A stretch of DNA of 64,000 bases from positions 382,899,331 to 382,963,330 of the forward strand of contig CM042688.1 of the NCBI GenBank assembly GCA_023614405.1, read 5' to 3'. Positions within the stretch are counted from its first letter, which is position 1. Every line of letters begins with the position of its first letter. A program made the translations under genes and the position numbers. This stretch comes from Avena insularis. Lineage: Eukaryota; Streptophyta; Magnoliopsida; Poales; Poaceae. Shown piece after piece: positions 15,163-31,000 of the stretch. The notes under the pieces were generated by a model. That model had not been told where the DNA came from and made no database searches. It saw nothing but the letters and a program-made list of their open reading frames with translations.

Positions 15163-18100
15163 TCACATACCACATATGGATCCACCAATGTCATTGAAAT
15201 GTGTGTTCTCTTCGGAGACCACACATGGATCCACCAGTGTCATTGCATGTGTGTTATTTTTGTTAAGAACAACTGCAGTCATTGCATGTGTGTTCTTCTC
15301 ACATACCACATATGAATCCACCAGTGTCATTGCATGTGTGTTCTCTTTAGAGACCACACATGGATCCACCAGTGTTATTGCATGTGTGTTCTTTTTACTA
15401 ACAACAACTAGAGTAATTGCATGTGTGTTCTTTTTACTAACAACAAGCAGAGTCATTGCATGTGTGTTCTCTTCAGAGACCACACATGGATCCACCAGTG
15501 TCATTGCATGTTTGAGCTTTTTACTAACAACAACTGGAGTCATTGCATGTGTGTTCTTTACACATACCACATACGGATCCACCAGTGTCATTGAAATGTG
15601 TGTTCTCTTCAGAGACCACACATGGATCCACCAGTGTCATTGCATGTGTGCTCTTTTTACTAACAACAACTAGAGTCATTTCATGACTATTCTTTTCACA
15701 TACCACATATGGATCCACCAGTATCATTGAAATGTGTGTTCTTCTCATTAACCACAGCTAGAGTCATTGCATGTGTGTTCTCTTCAGAGACCACACATGG
15801 AACCACCAGTGTCATTTCATGTGTGTTCTCTTTAGAGACCACACATGGATCCACTAGTGTCATTGCATGTGTGTTATTTTTACTAACAACAACAAGAGTC
15901 GTTGCATGTGTGTTCTCTTCAGATACCACACATGGATCCACCAGTGTCATTGCATGTGTGTTCTTTTTACTAACAACAACCAGAGTCATTGCATGTGTGT
16001 TCTCTTTAGAGACCACATGGATCCACCAAATGTCATTGCATGTGTCTTCTTTTACTAACAACTGGAGGCATTACATGTGTGTTCTTTTCACATACCACAT
16101 ATGGATCCACCGGTGTCATTGAAATGTGTGTTCTCTTTAGAGACCACACATGGATCCACCAATGTCAATGCATGTGTGCTCTTTTTACTAACAACAACCA
16201 GAGTCATTGCATGTGTGTTCTTTTTACTAACAACAACCAGAGTCATTGCATGTGTGTTCTCTTCAGAGACCACACATGGATACACCAGTGTCATTGCATG
16301 TGTGTTCTTTTTACTAACAACATCTGGAGTCATTGCATGTGTTTTCTTTTCACATACCACATATGGATCCACCAGTGTCATTTCATGTGTGTTCTTTTTA
16401 CTAACAACAACTGGAGTCATTGCATTTGTGTTCTTTTCACATACCACATATGGATCCACCAGTGTCATTGAAATGTGTTCTCTTCAGAGACCACACATGG
16501 ATCCACCAGTGTCATTGCATGTGTGGTCTTTTTATTAGCAATAACTGGAGTCATTGCATGTGTGTTCTTTTCACATACCACATATGGATCCACTAGTGTC
16601 ATTGCAGGTGTGTTCTCTTTAGAGACCACACATGGATCCACTAGTGTCATTGCATGTGTGTTGTTTTTACTAACAACATCTAGATTCATTGTATGTGTAT
16701 TATTTTCACATAACACATATGGATCCACCAGAGTAATTGAAATGTATGTTCTCTTCAGAGACCACACATGGATCCACAAGTGTCATTGCATGTGTGCTCT
16801 TTTCACTAACAACAAGTGGAGTCATTCCATGACTATTCTTTTCACATACCACATATTGATCCACCAATGTTATTGAAATGTGTCTTATTCTCATTAACCA
16901 CAACTAGAGTCATTGCATGTGTGTTCTCTTTAGAGACCTCACATGGATCCATAGTGTCATTGCATGCGTGTTCTTTTTACTAACAACAACTAGAGTCATT
17001 GCATGTGTGTTCTGTTCAGAGACCACACATGGATCAACCAGTGTCATTGCATTTGTGTTCTTTTTACTAACAACAACTAGAGTCATTGCATGTGTGTTCT
17101 GTTCAGAGACCACACATGGATCCACCAGTGTCATTGCATGTGTGTTCTTTTTACTAACAACAACTGGAGTCATTGCATGTGTGTTCTTTTCACATACCAC
17201 ATATGGATCCACCAGTGTCATTGCAATGTGCACACATGGATCCACCAGTGTCATTGCATGTGTGGTCTTTTTATTAACAACAACTGGAGTCATTGCATGT
17301 GTGTTCTTTTCACATACCACATATGGATCCACTAGTGTCATTGCTGGTGTGTTCTCTTTAGAGACCACATGGATCCACTCGTGTCAGTGCATGTGTGTTG
17401 TTTTTACTAACAACATCTAGATTTATTGTATGTGTATTCTTTTCACATAACACATATGGATCCACCAGAGTAATTGAAATGTATGTTCTCTTCAGAGACC
17501 AAACATGGATCCACAAGTGTCATTGCATGTGATCTCTTTTCACTAACAACAACTGGAGTCATTTCATGACTATTCTTTTCACATACCACATATTGATCCA
17601 CCAATGTTATTGAAATGTGTCTTATTATCATTAACCACAACTAGAGTCATTGCATGTGTGTTCTCTTTAGAGACCTCACATGGATCCACTAGTGTCATTG
17701 CATGCGTGTTCTTTTTACTAACAACAACTAGAGTCATTGCATGTGTGTTCTCTTCAGAGACCACGCATGGATCAACCAGTGTCATTGCATTTGTGTTCTT
17801 TTTACTAACAACAACCAGAGTCATTGCATGTGTGTTCTGTTCAGAGACCACACATGGATCCACCAGTGTCATTGCATGTGTGTTCTTTTTACTAACAACA
17901 ACTAGAGTCATTGCATGTCTGTTCTTTTCATATACCACATATGGATCCACCAGTGTCATTGAAATGTGTGTTCTCTGCATAGACCACACATGGATCCACC
18001 AGTGTCATTGCATCTGTGCTCTTTTTACTAACAACAACCAGAGTCATTACATGTGTGTTCTCTTCAGAGACCACACATGGATCCACAGGTGTCATTGCAT

Positions 18101-19050
18101 GTGTGTTCTCTACAGAGACCACACATGGATCCACCAGTGTCATTGCATGTGTTCTCTTTTTACTAACAACAACTCGAGTCATTTCATGACTATTCTTTTC
18201 ACATACCACATATGGATCCACAAGTGTCATTGAAATGTGTGTTCTTTCATTGACCACAGCTAGAGTCATTGCATGTGTGTTCTCTTCAGAGACTACACAT
18301 GGATCCACTAGTATCATTGCATGTGTGCTCTTTTTACTAACAACAACTGTAGTCATTTCATGACTATTCTTTTCATATACCACATATGGATCCACCAGTG
18401 TCATTGAAATGTCTGTTCTCTTCAGAGACCACACAGAGATCCACCAGTGTCATTGCATGTGGTATCTTTTTACTTAAAATAACTGGAGTCATTGCATGTG
18501 TTTTCTTTTTACTAACAACAACCAGAGTCATTGCATGTGTGTTCTTTTTACTAACAACAACTGGAGTCATTGCATGTGTGTTCTTTTCACATACCACATA
18601 TGGATCCACCAGTGTCATTGAAATGTGTGTTCTCTTCAGAGACCACACATGGATCCACCAATGTCATTGCATGTGTGCTCTTTTTACTAACAACAACTAG
18701 AGTCATTGCATGTGTGTTCTTTTTACAAACAACAACCAGAGTCATTGCATGTGTGTTCTCTTCAGAGACCACACATGGATCCACCAGTGTCATTGCAGGT
18801 GTGTTTTTTTTATTAACAACAAGTGGAGTCATTGCATGTGTGTTCTTTTCACATACCACATATGGATCCACCAATGTCATTGAAATGTGTGTTCTCTTCG
18901 GAGACCACACATGGATCTACCAGTGTCATTGCATGTGTGTTATTTTTGTTAAGAACAACTGGAGTCATTGCATGTGTGTTCTTTTCACATACCACATATG
19001 AATCCACCAGTGTCATTGCATGTGTGTTCTCTTTAGACACCACACATGGA
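15163..19050 (+). repeat. Satellite segment duplicated at +7354 to +7375 bp (copy at 22517-26420)
   Basis: About 3.9 kb matches a second copy. The offset is 7354 bp at the left end, 7359 near 16475 and 7375 from about 17443 onward. The shifts are explained by small deletions in the first copy near 16012-16065 and 17226-17240. The match fades after about 26420, where the second copy has lost part of a C monomer. Confidence 0.85.
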
Positions 19051-22000
19051 TCCACCAGTGTTATTGCATGTGTGTTCTTTTTACTAACAACAACTAGAGT
19101 AATTGCATGTGTGTTCTTTTTACTAACAACACGCATAGTCATTGCATGTGTGTTCTCTTCAGAGACCACACATGGATCCACCAGTGTCATTGCATGTTTG
19201 ATCTTTTTACTAACAACAACTGGAGTCATTGCATGTGTGTTCTTTACACTTACCACATATGGATCCACCAGTGTCATTGAAATGTGTGTTCTCTTCAGAG
19301 ACCACACATGGATCCACTAGTGTCATTGCATGTGTGCTCTTTTTACTAACAACAACTAGAGTCATTTCATGACTATTCTTTTCACATACCACATATGGAT
19401 CCACTAGTATCATTGAAATGTGTGTTCTTCTCATTAACCACAGCTAGAGTCATTGCATGTGTGTTCTCTTCAGATACCACACATGGATCCACCAGTGTCA
19501 TTGCATGTGTGTTCTTTTTACTAACAACAACCAGAATCATTGCATGTGTGTTCTCTTTAGAGACCACACATGGATCCACCAGTGTCATTGCATGTGTCTT
19601 CTTTTTACTAACAACAACTAGAGTCATTGCATGTGTGTTGTTTTCAGATACCACATATGGATCCACCGGTGTCATTGAAATGTGTGTTCTCTTTAGAGAC
19701 CACACATGGATCCACCAATGTCAATGCATGTGTGCTCTTTTTACTAACAACAACCAGAGTCATTGAAAGTGTGTTCTTTTTACTAACAACAACCAGAGTC
19801 ATTGCATGTGTGTTCTCTTCAGAGACCACACATGGATCCACCAGTGTCATTGCATGTGTGTTCTTTTTACTAACAACATCTGGAGTCATTGCATGTGTGT
19901 TCTTTTCACATACCACATATGGATCCACCAGTGTCATTGCATGTGTGTTCTTTTTACTAACAACAACTGGAGTCATTGCATGTGTGTTCTTTTCACATAC
20001 CACACATGGATCCACCAGTGTCATTGAAATGTGTTCTCTTCAGAGACCACACATGGATCCACCAGTGTCATTGCATGTGTGGTCTTTTTATTAACAACCA
20101 CTGGAGTCATTGCATGTGTGTTGTTTTCACATACCACATATGAATCCACCAGTGTCATTGCATGTGTGTTCTCTTTAGAGACCACACATGGATCCACTAG
20201 TGTCATTGCATGTGTGTTGTTTTTACTAACAACATCTAGATTCATTGTATGTGTATTCTTTTCACATAACACATATGGATCCACCAGTGTAATTGAAATG
20301 TATGTTCTCTTCAGAGACCACACATGGATCCACAAGTGTCATTGCACGTGTGCTCTTTTCACTAACAACAACTGGAGTCATTTCATGACTATTCTTTTCA
20401 CATACCACATATTGATCCACGAATGTTATTGAAATGTGTCTTATTCTCATTAACCACAACTAGAGTCAGTGCATGTGTGTTCTCTTCAGAGACCACACAT
20501 GGATCCACCAGTGTCATTGCATGTGTGTTCTCTTTAGAGACCTCACATGGATCCACTAGTGTCATTGCATGCGTGTTCTTTTTACTAACAACAACTAGAG
20601 TCATTGCATGTGTGTTCTCTTCAGAGACCACACATGGATCAACTAGTGTCATTGCATTTGTGTTATTTTTACTAACAACAACCAGAGTCATTGCATGTGT
20701 GTTCTGTTTAGATACCACACATGGATCCACCAGTGTCATTGCATGTGTGTTCTTTTTACTAACAACAACTGGAGTCATTGCATGTGTGTTCTTTTCACAT
20801 ACCACATATGGATCCACCAATGTCATTGAAATGTGTGTTCTCTTCGGAGACCACACATGGATCCACCAGTGTCATTGCATGTGTGTTATTTTTGTTAAGA
20901 ACAACTGCAGTCATTGCATGTGTGTTCTTCTCACATACCACATATGAATCCACCAGTGTCATTGCATGTGTGTTCTCTTTAGAGACCACACATGGATCCT
21001 GATGTTATTGCATGTGTGTTCTTTTTACTAACAACAACTAGAGTAATTGCATGTGTGTTCTTTTTACTAACAACAAGCAGAGTCATTGCATGTGTGTTCT
21101 CTTCAGAGACCACACATGGATCCACCAGTGTCATTGCATGTTTGAGCTTTTTACTAACAACAACTGGAGTCATTGCATGTGTGTTCTTTACACATACCAC
21201 ATACGGATCCACCAGTGTCATTGAAATGTGTGTTCTCTTCAGAGACCACACATGGATCCACCATGTCATTGCATGTGTGCTCTTTTACTAACAACTAGAG
21301 TCATTTCATGACTATTCTTTTCACATACCACATATGGATCCATCAGTATCATTGAAATGTGTGTTCTTCTCATTAACCACAGCTAGAGTCATTGCATGTG
21401 TGTTCTCTTCAGAGACCACACATGGAACCACCAGTGTCATTTCATGTGTGTTCACTTTAGAGACCACACATGGATCCACTAGTGTCATTGCATGTGTGTT
21501 ATTTTTACTAACAAGAAGAGTCTTTGCATGTGTGTTCTCTTCAGATACCACACATGGATCCACCAGTGTCATTGCATGTGTCTTCTTTTTACTAACAACA
21601 ACCAGAGTCATTGCATGTGTGTTCTCTTTAGAGACCACACATGGATCCACCAGTGTCATTGCATGTGTCTTCTTTTTACTAACAACAACTGGAGGCATTA
21701 CATGTGTGTTCTTTTCACATACCACATATGGATCCACCGGTGTCATTGAAATGTGTGTTCTCTTTAGAGACCACACATGGATCCACCAATGTCAATGCAT
21801 GTGTGCTCTTTTTACTAACAACAACCAGAGTCATTGCATGTGTGTTCTTTTTACTAACAACAACCAGAGTCATTGCATGTGTGTTCTCTTCAGAGACCAC
21901 ACATGGATACACCAGTGTCATTGCATGTGTGTTCTTTTTACTAACAACATCTGGAGTCATTGCATGTGTTTTCTTTCACATACCACATATGGATCCACCA

Positions 22001-25000
22001 GTGTCATTTCATGTGTGTTCTTTTTACTAACAACAACTGGAGTCATTGCATTTGTGTTCTTTTCACATACCACATATGGATCCACCAGTGTCATTGAAAT
22101 GTGTTCTCTTCAGAGACCACACATGGATCCACCAGTGTCATTGCATGTGTGTTCTCTTTAGAGACCACACATGGATCCACTAGTGTCATTGCATGTGTGT
22201 TGTTTTTACTAACAACATCTAGATTCATTGTATGTGTATTCTTTTCACATAACACATAAGGATCAACCAGTGTAATTGAAATGTATTTTCACTTCAGAGA
22301 CAACACATGGATCCACAAGTGTCATTGCACGTGTGCTCTTTTCACTAACAACAACTGGAGTCATTTCATGACTATTCTTTTCACATACCACATATTGATC
22401 CACGAATGTTATTGAAATGTGTGTTCTCTTCAGAGACCACACATGGATCCACTAGTGTCACTGCATGTGTGTTCTTTTTACTAACAACAACTAGAGTCAT
22501 TGCATGTGTGTTCTTTTCACATACCACATATGGATCCACCAATGTCATTGAACTGTGTGTTCTCTTCAGAGACCACACATGGATCCACCAGTGTCATTGC
22601 ATGTGTGTTCTTTTTACTAACAACAACTGGAGTCATTGCATGTGTGTTCTTCTCACATACCACATATGGATCCACCAGTGTCATTGCATGTGTGTTCTCT
22701 TCAGAGACCACACATGGATCCACCAGTGTCATTGCATGTGTGTTCTTTTTACTAACAACAACTAGAGTAATTGCATGTGTGTTCTTTTTACTAACAACAA
22801 GCAGAGTCATTGCATGTGTGTTCTCTTCAGAGACCACACATGGATCCACCAGTGTCATTGCATGTTTGAGCTTTTTACTAACAACAACTGGAGTCATTGC
22901 ATGTGTGTTCTTTACACATACCACATACGGATCCACCAGTGTCATTGAAATGTGTGTTCTCTTCAGAGACCACACATGGATCCACCAGTGTCATTGCATG
23001 TGTGCTCTTTTTACTAACAACAACTAGAGTCATTTCATGACTATTCTTTTCACATACCACATATGGATCCACCAGTATCATTGAAATGTGTGTTCTTCTC
23101 ATTAACCACAGCTAGAGTCATTGCATGTGTGTTCTCTTCAGAGACCACACATGGAACCACCAGTGTCATTTCATGTGTGTTCTCTTTAGAGACCACACAT
23201 GGATCCACTAGTGTCATTGCATGTGTGTTATTTTTACTAACAACAACAAGAGTCGTTGCATGTGTGTTCTCTTCAGATACCACACATGGATCCACCAGTG
23301 TCATTGCATGTGTGTTCTTTTTACTAACAACAACCAGAGTCATTGCATGTGTGTTCTCTTTAGAGACCACACATGGATCCACCAGTGTCATTGCATGTGT
23401 CTTCTTTTTACTAACAACAACTGGAGGCATTACATGTGTGTTCTTTTCACATACCACATATGGATCCACCGGTGTCATTGAAATGTGTGTTCTCTTTAGA
23501 GACCACACATGGATCCACCAATGTCAATGCATGTGTGCTCTTTTTACTAACAACAACCAGAGTCATTGCATGTGTGTTCTTTTTACTAACAACAACCAGA
23601 GTCATTGCATGTGTGTTCTCTTCAGAGACCACACATGGATACACCAGTGTCATTGCATGTGTGTTCTTTTTACTAACAACATCTGGAGTCATTGCATGTG
23701 TTTTCTTTTCACATACCACATATGGATCCACCAGTGTCATTTCATGTGTGTTCTTTTTACTAACAACAACTGGAGTCATTGCATTTGTGTTCTTTTCACA
23801 TACCACATATGGATCCACCAGTGTCATTGAAATGTGTTCTCTTCAGAGACCACACATGGATCCACCAGTGTCATTGCATGTGTGGTCTTTTTATTAGCAA
23901 TAACTGGAGTCATTGCATGTGTGTTCTTTTCACATACCACATATGGATCCACTAGTGTCATTGCAGGTGTGTTCTCTTTAGAGACCACACATGGATCCAC
24001 TAGTGTCATTGCATGTGTGTTGTTTTTACTAACAACATCTAGATTCATTGTATGTGTATTCTTTTCACATAACACATATGGATCCACCAGAGTAATTGAA
24101 ATGTATGTTCTCTTCAGAGACCACACATGGATCCACAAGTGTCATTGCATGTGTGCTCTTTTCACTAACAACAAGTGGAGTCATTTCATGACTATTCTTT
24201 TCACATACCACATATTGATCCACCAATGTTATTGAAATGTGTCTTATTCTCATTAACCACAACTAGAGTCATTGCATGTGTGTTCTCTTTAGAGACCTCA
24301 CATGGATCCATAGTGTCATTGCATGCGTGTTCTTTTTACTAACAACAACTAGAGTCATTGCATGTGTGTTCTGTTCAGAGACCACACATGGATCAACCAG
24401 TGTCATTGCATTTGTGTTCTTTTTACTAACAACAACTAGAGTCATTGCATGTGTGTTCTGTTCAGAGACCACACATGGATCCACCAGTGTCATTGCATGT
24501 GTGTTCTTTTTACTAACAACAACTGGAGTCATTGCATGTGTGTTCTTTTCACATACCACATATGGATCCACCAGTGTCATTGAAATGTGTTCTCTTCACA
24601 GACCACACATGGATCCACCAGTGTCATTGCATGTGTGGTCTTTTTATTAACAACAACTGGAGTCATTGCATGTGTGTTCTTTTCACATACCACATATGGA
24701 TCCACTAGTGTCATTGCTGGTGTGTTCTCTTTAGAGACCACACATGGATCCACTAGTGTCATTGCATGTGTGTTGTTTTTACTAACAACATCTAGATTTA
24801 TTGTATGTGTATTCTTTTCACATAACACATATGGATCCACCAGAGTAATTGAAATGTATGTTCTCTTCAGAGACCAAACATGGATCCACAAGTGTCATTG
24901 CATGTGATCTCTTTTCACTAACAACAACTGGAGTCATTTCATGACTATTCTTTTCACATACCACATATTGATCCACCAATGTTATTGAAATGTGTCTTAT

Positions 25001-28000
25001 TATCATTAACCACAACTAGAGTCATTGCATGTGTGTTCTCTTTAGAGACCTCACATGGATCCACTAGTGTCATTGCATGCGTGTTCTTTTTACTAACAAC
25101 AACTAGAGTCATTGCATGTGTGTTCTCTTCAGAGACCACGCATGGATCAACCAGTGTCATTGCATTTGTGTTCTTTTTACTAACAACAACCAGAGTCATT
25201 GCATGTGTGTTCTGTTCAGAGACCACACATGGATCCACCAGTGTCATTGCATGTGTGTTCTTTTTACTAACAACAACTAGAGTCATTGCATGTCTGTTCT
25301 TTTCATATACCACATATGGATCCACCAGTGTCATTGAAATGTGTGTTCTCTGCATAGACCACACATGGATCCACCAGTGTCATTGCATCTGTGCTCTTTT
25401 TACTAACAACAACCAGAGTCATTACATGTGTGTTCTCTTCAGAGACCACACATGGATCCACAGGTGTCATTGCATGTGTGTTCTCTTCAGAGACCACACA
25501 TGGATCCAACAGTGTCATTGCATGTGTTCTCTTTTTACTAACAACAACTCGAGTCATTTCATGACTATTCTTTTCACATACCACATATGGATCCACAAGT
25601 GTCATTGAAATGTGTGTTCTTCTCATTGACCACAGCTAGAGTCATTGCATGTGTGTTCTCTTCAGAGACTACACATGGATCCACTAGTATCATTGCATGT
25701 GTGCTCTTTTTACTAACAACAACTGTAGTCATTTCATGACTATTCTTTTCATATACCACATATGGATCCACCAGTGTCATTGAAATGTCTGTTCTCTTCA
25801 GAGACCACACAGAGATCCACCAGTGTCATTGCATGTGGTATCTTTTTACTTAAAATAACTGGAGTCATTGCATGTGTTTTCTTTTTACTAACAACAACCA
25901 GAGTCATTGCATGTGTGTTCTTTTTACTAACAACGGGAGTCATTGCATATGTGTACTTTTCACATACCACATATGGATCCACCAGTGTCATTGAAATGTG
26001 TGTTCTCTTCAGAGACCACACATGGATCCACCAATGTCATTGCATGTGTGCTCTTTTTACTAACAACAACTAGAGTCATTGCATGTGTGTTCTTTTTACA
26101 AACAACAACCAGAGTCATTGCATGTGTGTTCTCTTCAGAGACCACACATGGATCCACCAGTGTCATTGCAGGTGTGTTTTTTTTATTAACAACAAGTGGA
26201 GTCATTGCATGTGTGTTCTTTTCACATACCACATATGGATCCACCAATGTCATTGAAATGTGTGTTCTCTTCGGAGACCACACATGGATCTACCAGTGTC
26301 ATTGCATGTGTGTTATTTTTGTTAAGAACAACTGGAGTCATTGCATGTGTGTTCTTTTCACATACCACATATGAATCCACCAGTGTCATTGCATGTGTGT
26401 TCTATTTAGAGACCACACATGGATCCACCAGTGTTATTGCATGTGTGTTCAACAACTGGAGTAATTGCATGTGTGTTCTTTTTACTAACAACAAGCAGAG
26501 TCATTGCATGTGTGTTCTCTTCAGAGACCACACATGGATCCACCAGTGTCATTGCATGTTTGATCTTTTTACTAACAACAACTAGAGTCATTGCATGTGT
26601 GTTCTTTACACATACCACATATGGATCCACCAGTGTCACTGAAATTTGTGTTCTCTTCAGAGACCACACATGGATCCACCAGTGTCATTGCATGTGTGCT
26701 CTTTTTACTAACAACAACTAGAGTCATTTCATGACTATTCTTTTCACATACCACATATGGATCCACCAGTATCATTGAAATGTGTGTTCTTCTCATTAAC
26801 CACAGCTAGAGTCATTGCATGTGTGTTCTCTTCAGAGACCACACATGGAACCACAAGTGTCATTTCATGTGTGTTCTCTTTAGAGACCACACATGGATCC
26901 ACTAGTGTCATTGCATGTGTGTTATTTTTACTAACAACAACAAGAGTCATTGCATGTGTGTTCTCTTCAGATACCACACATGGATCCACCAGTGTCATTG
27001 CATGTGTGTTCTTTTTACTAACAACAACCAGAGTCATTGCATGTGTGTTCTCTTTAGAGACCACACATGGATCCACCAGTGTCATTGCATGTGTCTTCTT
27101 TTTACTAACAACAACTGGAGGCATTACATGTGTGTTCTTTTCACATACCACATATGGATCCACCGGTGTCATTGAAATGTGTGTTCTCTTCAGAGACTAC
27201 ACATGGATCCACCAATGTAAATGCATGTGTGCTCTTTTTACTAAAAACAACCAGAGTCATTGCATGTGTGTTCTTTTTACTAACAACAACCAGAGTCATT
27301 GCATGTGTGTTCTCTTCAGAGACCACACATGGATCCACCAGTGTCATTGCATGTGTGTTCTTTTTACTAACAACATCTGGATTCATTGCATGTGTTTTCT
27401 TTTCACATACCACATATGGATCCACCAGTGTCATTTCATGTGTGTTCTTTTTACTAACAACATCTGGAGTCATTGCATGTGTGTTCTTTTCACATACCAC
27501 ATATGGATCCACCAATGTCATTGAAATGTGTTCTCTTCAGAGACCACACATGGATCCACAAGTGTCATTGCATGTGTGGTCTTTTTATTAACAACAACTG
27601 GAGTCATTGCATGTGTGTTCTTTTCACATACCACATATGGATCCACTAGTGTCATTGCAGGTGTGTTCTCTTTAGAGACCACACATGGATCCACTAGTGT
27701 CATTGCATGTGTGTTGTTTTTACTAACAACATCTAGATTCATTGTATGTGTATTCTTTTCACATAACACATATGGATTCACCAGAGTAATTGAAATGTAT
27801 GTTCTCTTCAGAGACCACACATGGATCCACAAGTGTCATTGCATGTGTGCTCTTTTCACTAACAACAACTGGAGTCATTTCATGACTATTCTTTTCACAT
27901 ACCACATATTGATCCACCAATGTTATTGAAATGTGTCTTATTCTCATTAACCACAACTAGAGTCATTGCATGTGTGTTCTCTTTAGAGACCTCACATGGA

Positions 28001-31000
28001 TCCACTAGTGTCATTGCATGCGTGTTCTTTTTACTAACAACAACTAGAGTCATTGCATGTGTGTTCTCTTCAGAGACCACACATGGATCAACCAGTGTCA
28101 TTGCATTTGTGTTCTTTTTACTAACAACAACCAGAGTCATTGCATGTGTTTTCTTTTCACATACCACATATGGATCCACCAGTGTCATTTCATGTGTGTT
28201 CTTTTTACTAACAACAACTGGAGTCATTGCATGTGTGTTCTTTTCACATACCACATATGGATCCACCAGTGTCATTGAAATATGTTCTCTTCAGAGACCA
28301 CACATGGATCCACCAGTGTCATTGCATGTGTGGTCTTTTTATTAACAACAACTGGAGTCATTGCATGTGTGTTCTTTTCACATACCACATATGGATCCAC
28401 TAGTGTCATTGCAGGTGTGTTCTCTTTAGAGACCACACATGGATCCACTAGTGTCATTGCATGTGTGTTGTTTTTACTAACAACATCTAGATTCATTGTA
28501 TGTGTATTCTTTTCACATAACACATATGGATCCACCAGAGTAATAGAAATGTATGTTCTCTTCAGAGACCACACATGGATCCACAAGTGTCATTGCATGT
28601 GTGCTCTTTTCACTAACAACAACTGGAGTCATTTCATGACTATTCTTTTCACATACCACATATTGATCCACCAATGTTATTGAAATGTGTCTTATTCTCA
28701 TTAACCACGACTAGAGTCATTGCATATGTGTTCTCTTTAGAGACCTCACATGGATCCACTAGTGTCATTGCATGCGTGTTCTTTTTACTAACAAGAACTA
28801 GAGTCATTGCATGTGTGTTCTCTTCATAGACCACACATGGATCAACCAGTGTCATTGCATTTGTGTTCTTTTTACTAACAACCACCAGAGTCATTGCATG
28901 TGTGTTCTGTTCAGAGACCACACATGGATCCACCAGTGTCATTGCATGTGTGTTCTTTTTACTAACAACAACTGGAGTCATTGCATGTGTGTTCTTTTCA
29001 TATACCACATATGGATCCACCAGTGTCATTGAAATGTGTGTTCTCTGCATAGACCACACATGGATCCACCAGTGTCATTGCATCTGTGCTCTTTTTACTA
29101 ACAACAACCAGAGTCATTACATGTGTGTTCTCTTCAGAAACCACACATGGATCCACCAGAGTCATTGTATGTGTGTTCTTTTTACTAACAACAAGTGGAG
29201 TCATTGCATGTGTGTTCTTTTCACATACCACATATGGATCCACCAATGTCATTGAAATGTGTGTTCTCTTCGGAGACCACACATGGATCCACTAGTGTCA
29301 TTGCATGTGTGTTATTTTTGTTAAGAACAACTGGAGTCATTGCATGTGTGTTCTTTTCACATACCACATATGAATCCACCAGTGTCATTGCATGTGTGTT
29401 CTATTTAGAGACCACACATGGATCCACCAGTGTTATTGCATGTGTGTTTTTTTACTAACAACAACTGGAGTAATTGCATGTGTGTTCTTTTTACTAATAA
29501 CAAGCAGAGTCATTGCATGTGTGTTCTCTTCAGAGACCACACATGGATCCACAAGTGTCATTGCATGTTTGATCTTTTTACTAACAACAACTGGAGTCAT
29601 TGCATGTGTGTTCTTTACACATACCACATATGGATCCACCAGTGTCATTGAAATGTGTGTTCTCTGCATAGACCACACATGGATCCACCAGTGTCATTGC
29701 ATGTGGTATCTTTTAACTTACAATAACTGGAGTCATTGCATGTGTGTTATTTTTACTAAGAGCAACCAGAGTCATTGCATGTGTGTTATCTTTAGAGACC
29801 ACACATGGATCCACTAGTGTCAGTGCATGTGTGCTCTTTTTACTAACGACAACTAGATTCATTTCATGACTATTCTTTTCACATACCACATATGGATCCA
29901 CCAGTATCATTGAAATGTGTGTTCTTCTCATTAACTACAGCTAGAGTCATTGCATGTGTGTTCTCTTCATAGACCACACATGGAACCACTAGTGTCATTT
30001 CATGTGTGTTCTCTTTAGAGACCACACATGGATCCACTAGTGTCATTGCATGTGTGTTATTTTTACTAACAACAACAAGAGTCATTGCATGTGTGTTCTC
30101 TTCAGAGACCACACATGGATCCACCAGTGTCATTGCATGTGTGTTCTTTTTACTAACAACAACCAGAGTCATTGCATGTGTGTTCTCTTTAGAGACCACA
30201 CATGGATCCACTAGTGTCATTGCATGTGTCTTCTTTTTACTAACAACAACTGGACGCATTACATGTGTGTTCTTTTCACATACCACATATGGATCCACCG
30301 GTGTCATTGAAATGTGTGTTCTCTTCAGAGACCACACATGGATCCACCAATGTCATTGCATGTGTGCTCTTTTTACTAACCACAACCAGAGTCATTGCAT
30401 GTGTGTTCTTTTTACTAACAACAACCAGAGTCATTGCATCTGTGTTCTCTTCAGAGACCACACATGGATCCACCAGTGTCATTGCATGTGTGTTCTTTTT
30501 ACTAACAGCATCTGGAGTCATTGCATGTGTGTTCTTTTCACATACCACATATGGATGCAGAAGTGTCATTTCATGTGTGTTCTTTTTACTAACAACAACT
30601 GGAGTCATTGCATGTGTGTTCTTTTCACATACCACATATGGATCCACCAGTGTCATTGAAATGTGTTCTCTTCAGAGACCACACATGTATCCACCAGTGT
30701 CATTGCATGTGTGGTCTTTTTATTAACAACAACTGGAGTCATTGCATGTGTGTTCTTTTCACATACCACATATGGATCCACCAGTGTCATTGCATGTGTG
30801 TCCTCTTTAGAGACCACACATGGATCCACTAGTGTCATTGCATGTGTGTTGTTTTTACTAACAACATCTAGATTCATTGTATGTGTATTCTTTTCACATA
30901 ACACATATGGATCCACCAGTGTAATTTAAATGTATGTTCTCTTCAGAGACCACACATGGATCCACAAGTGTCATTGCATGTGTGCTCTTTTCACTAACAA

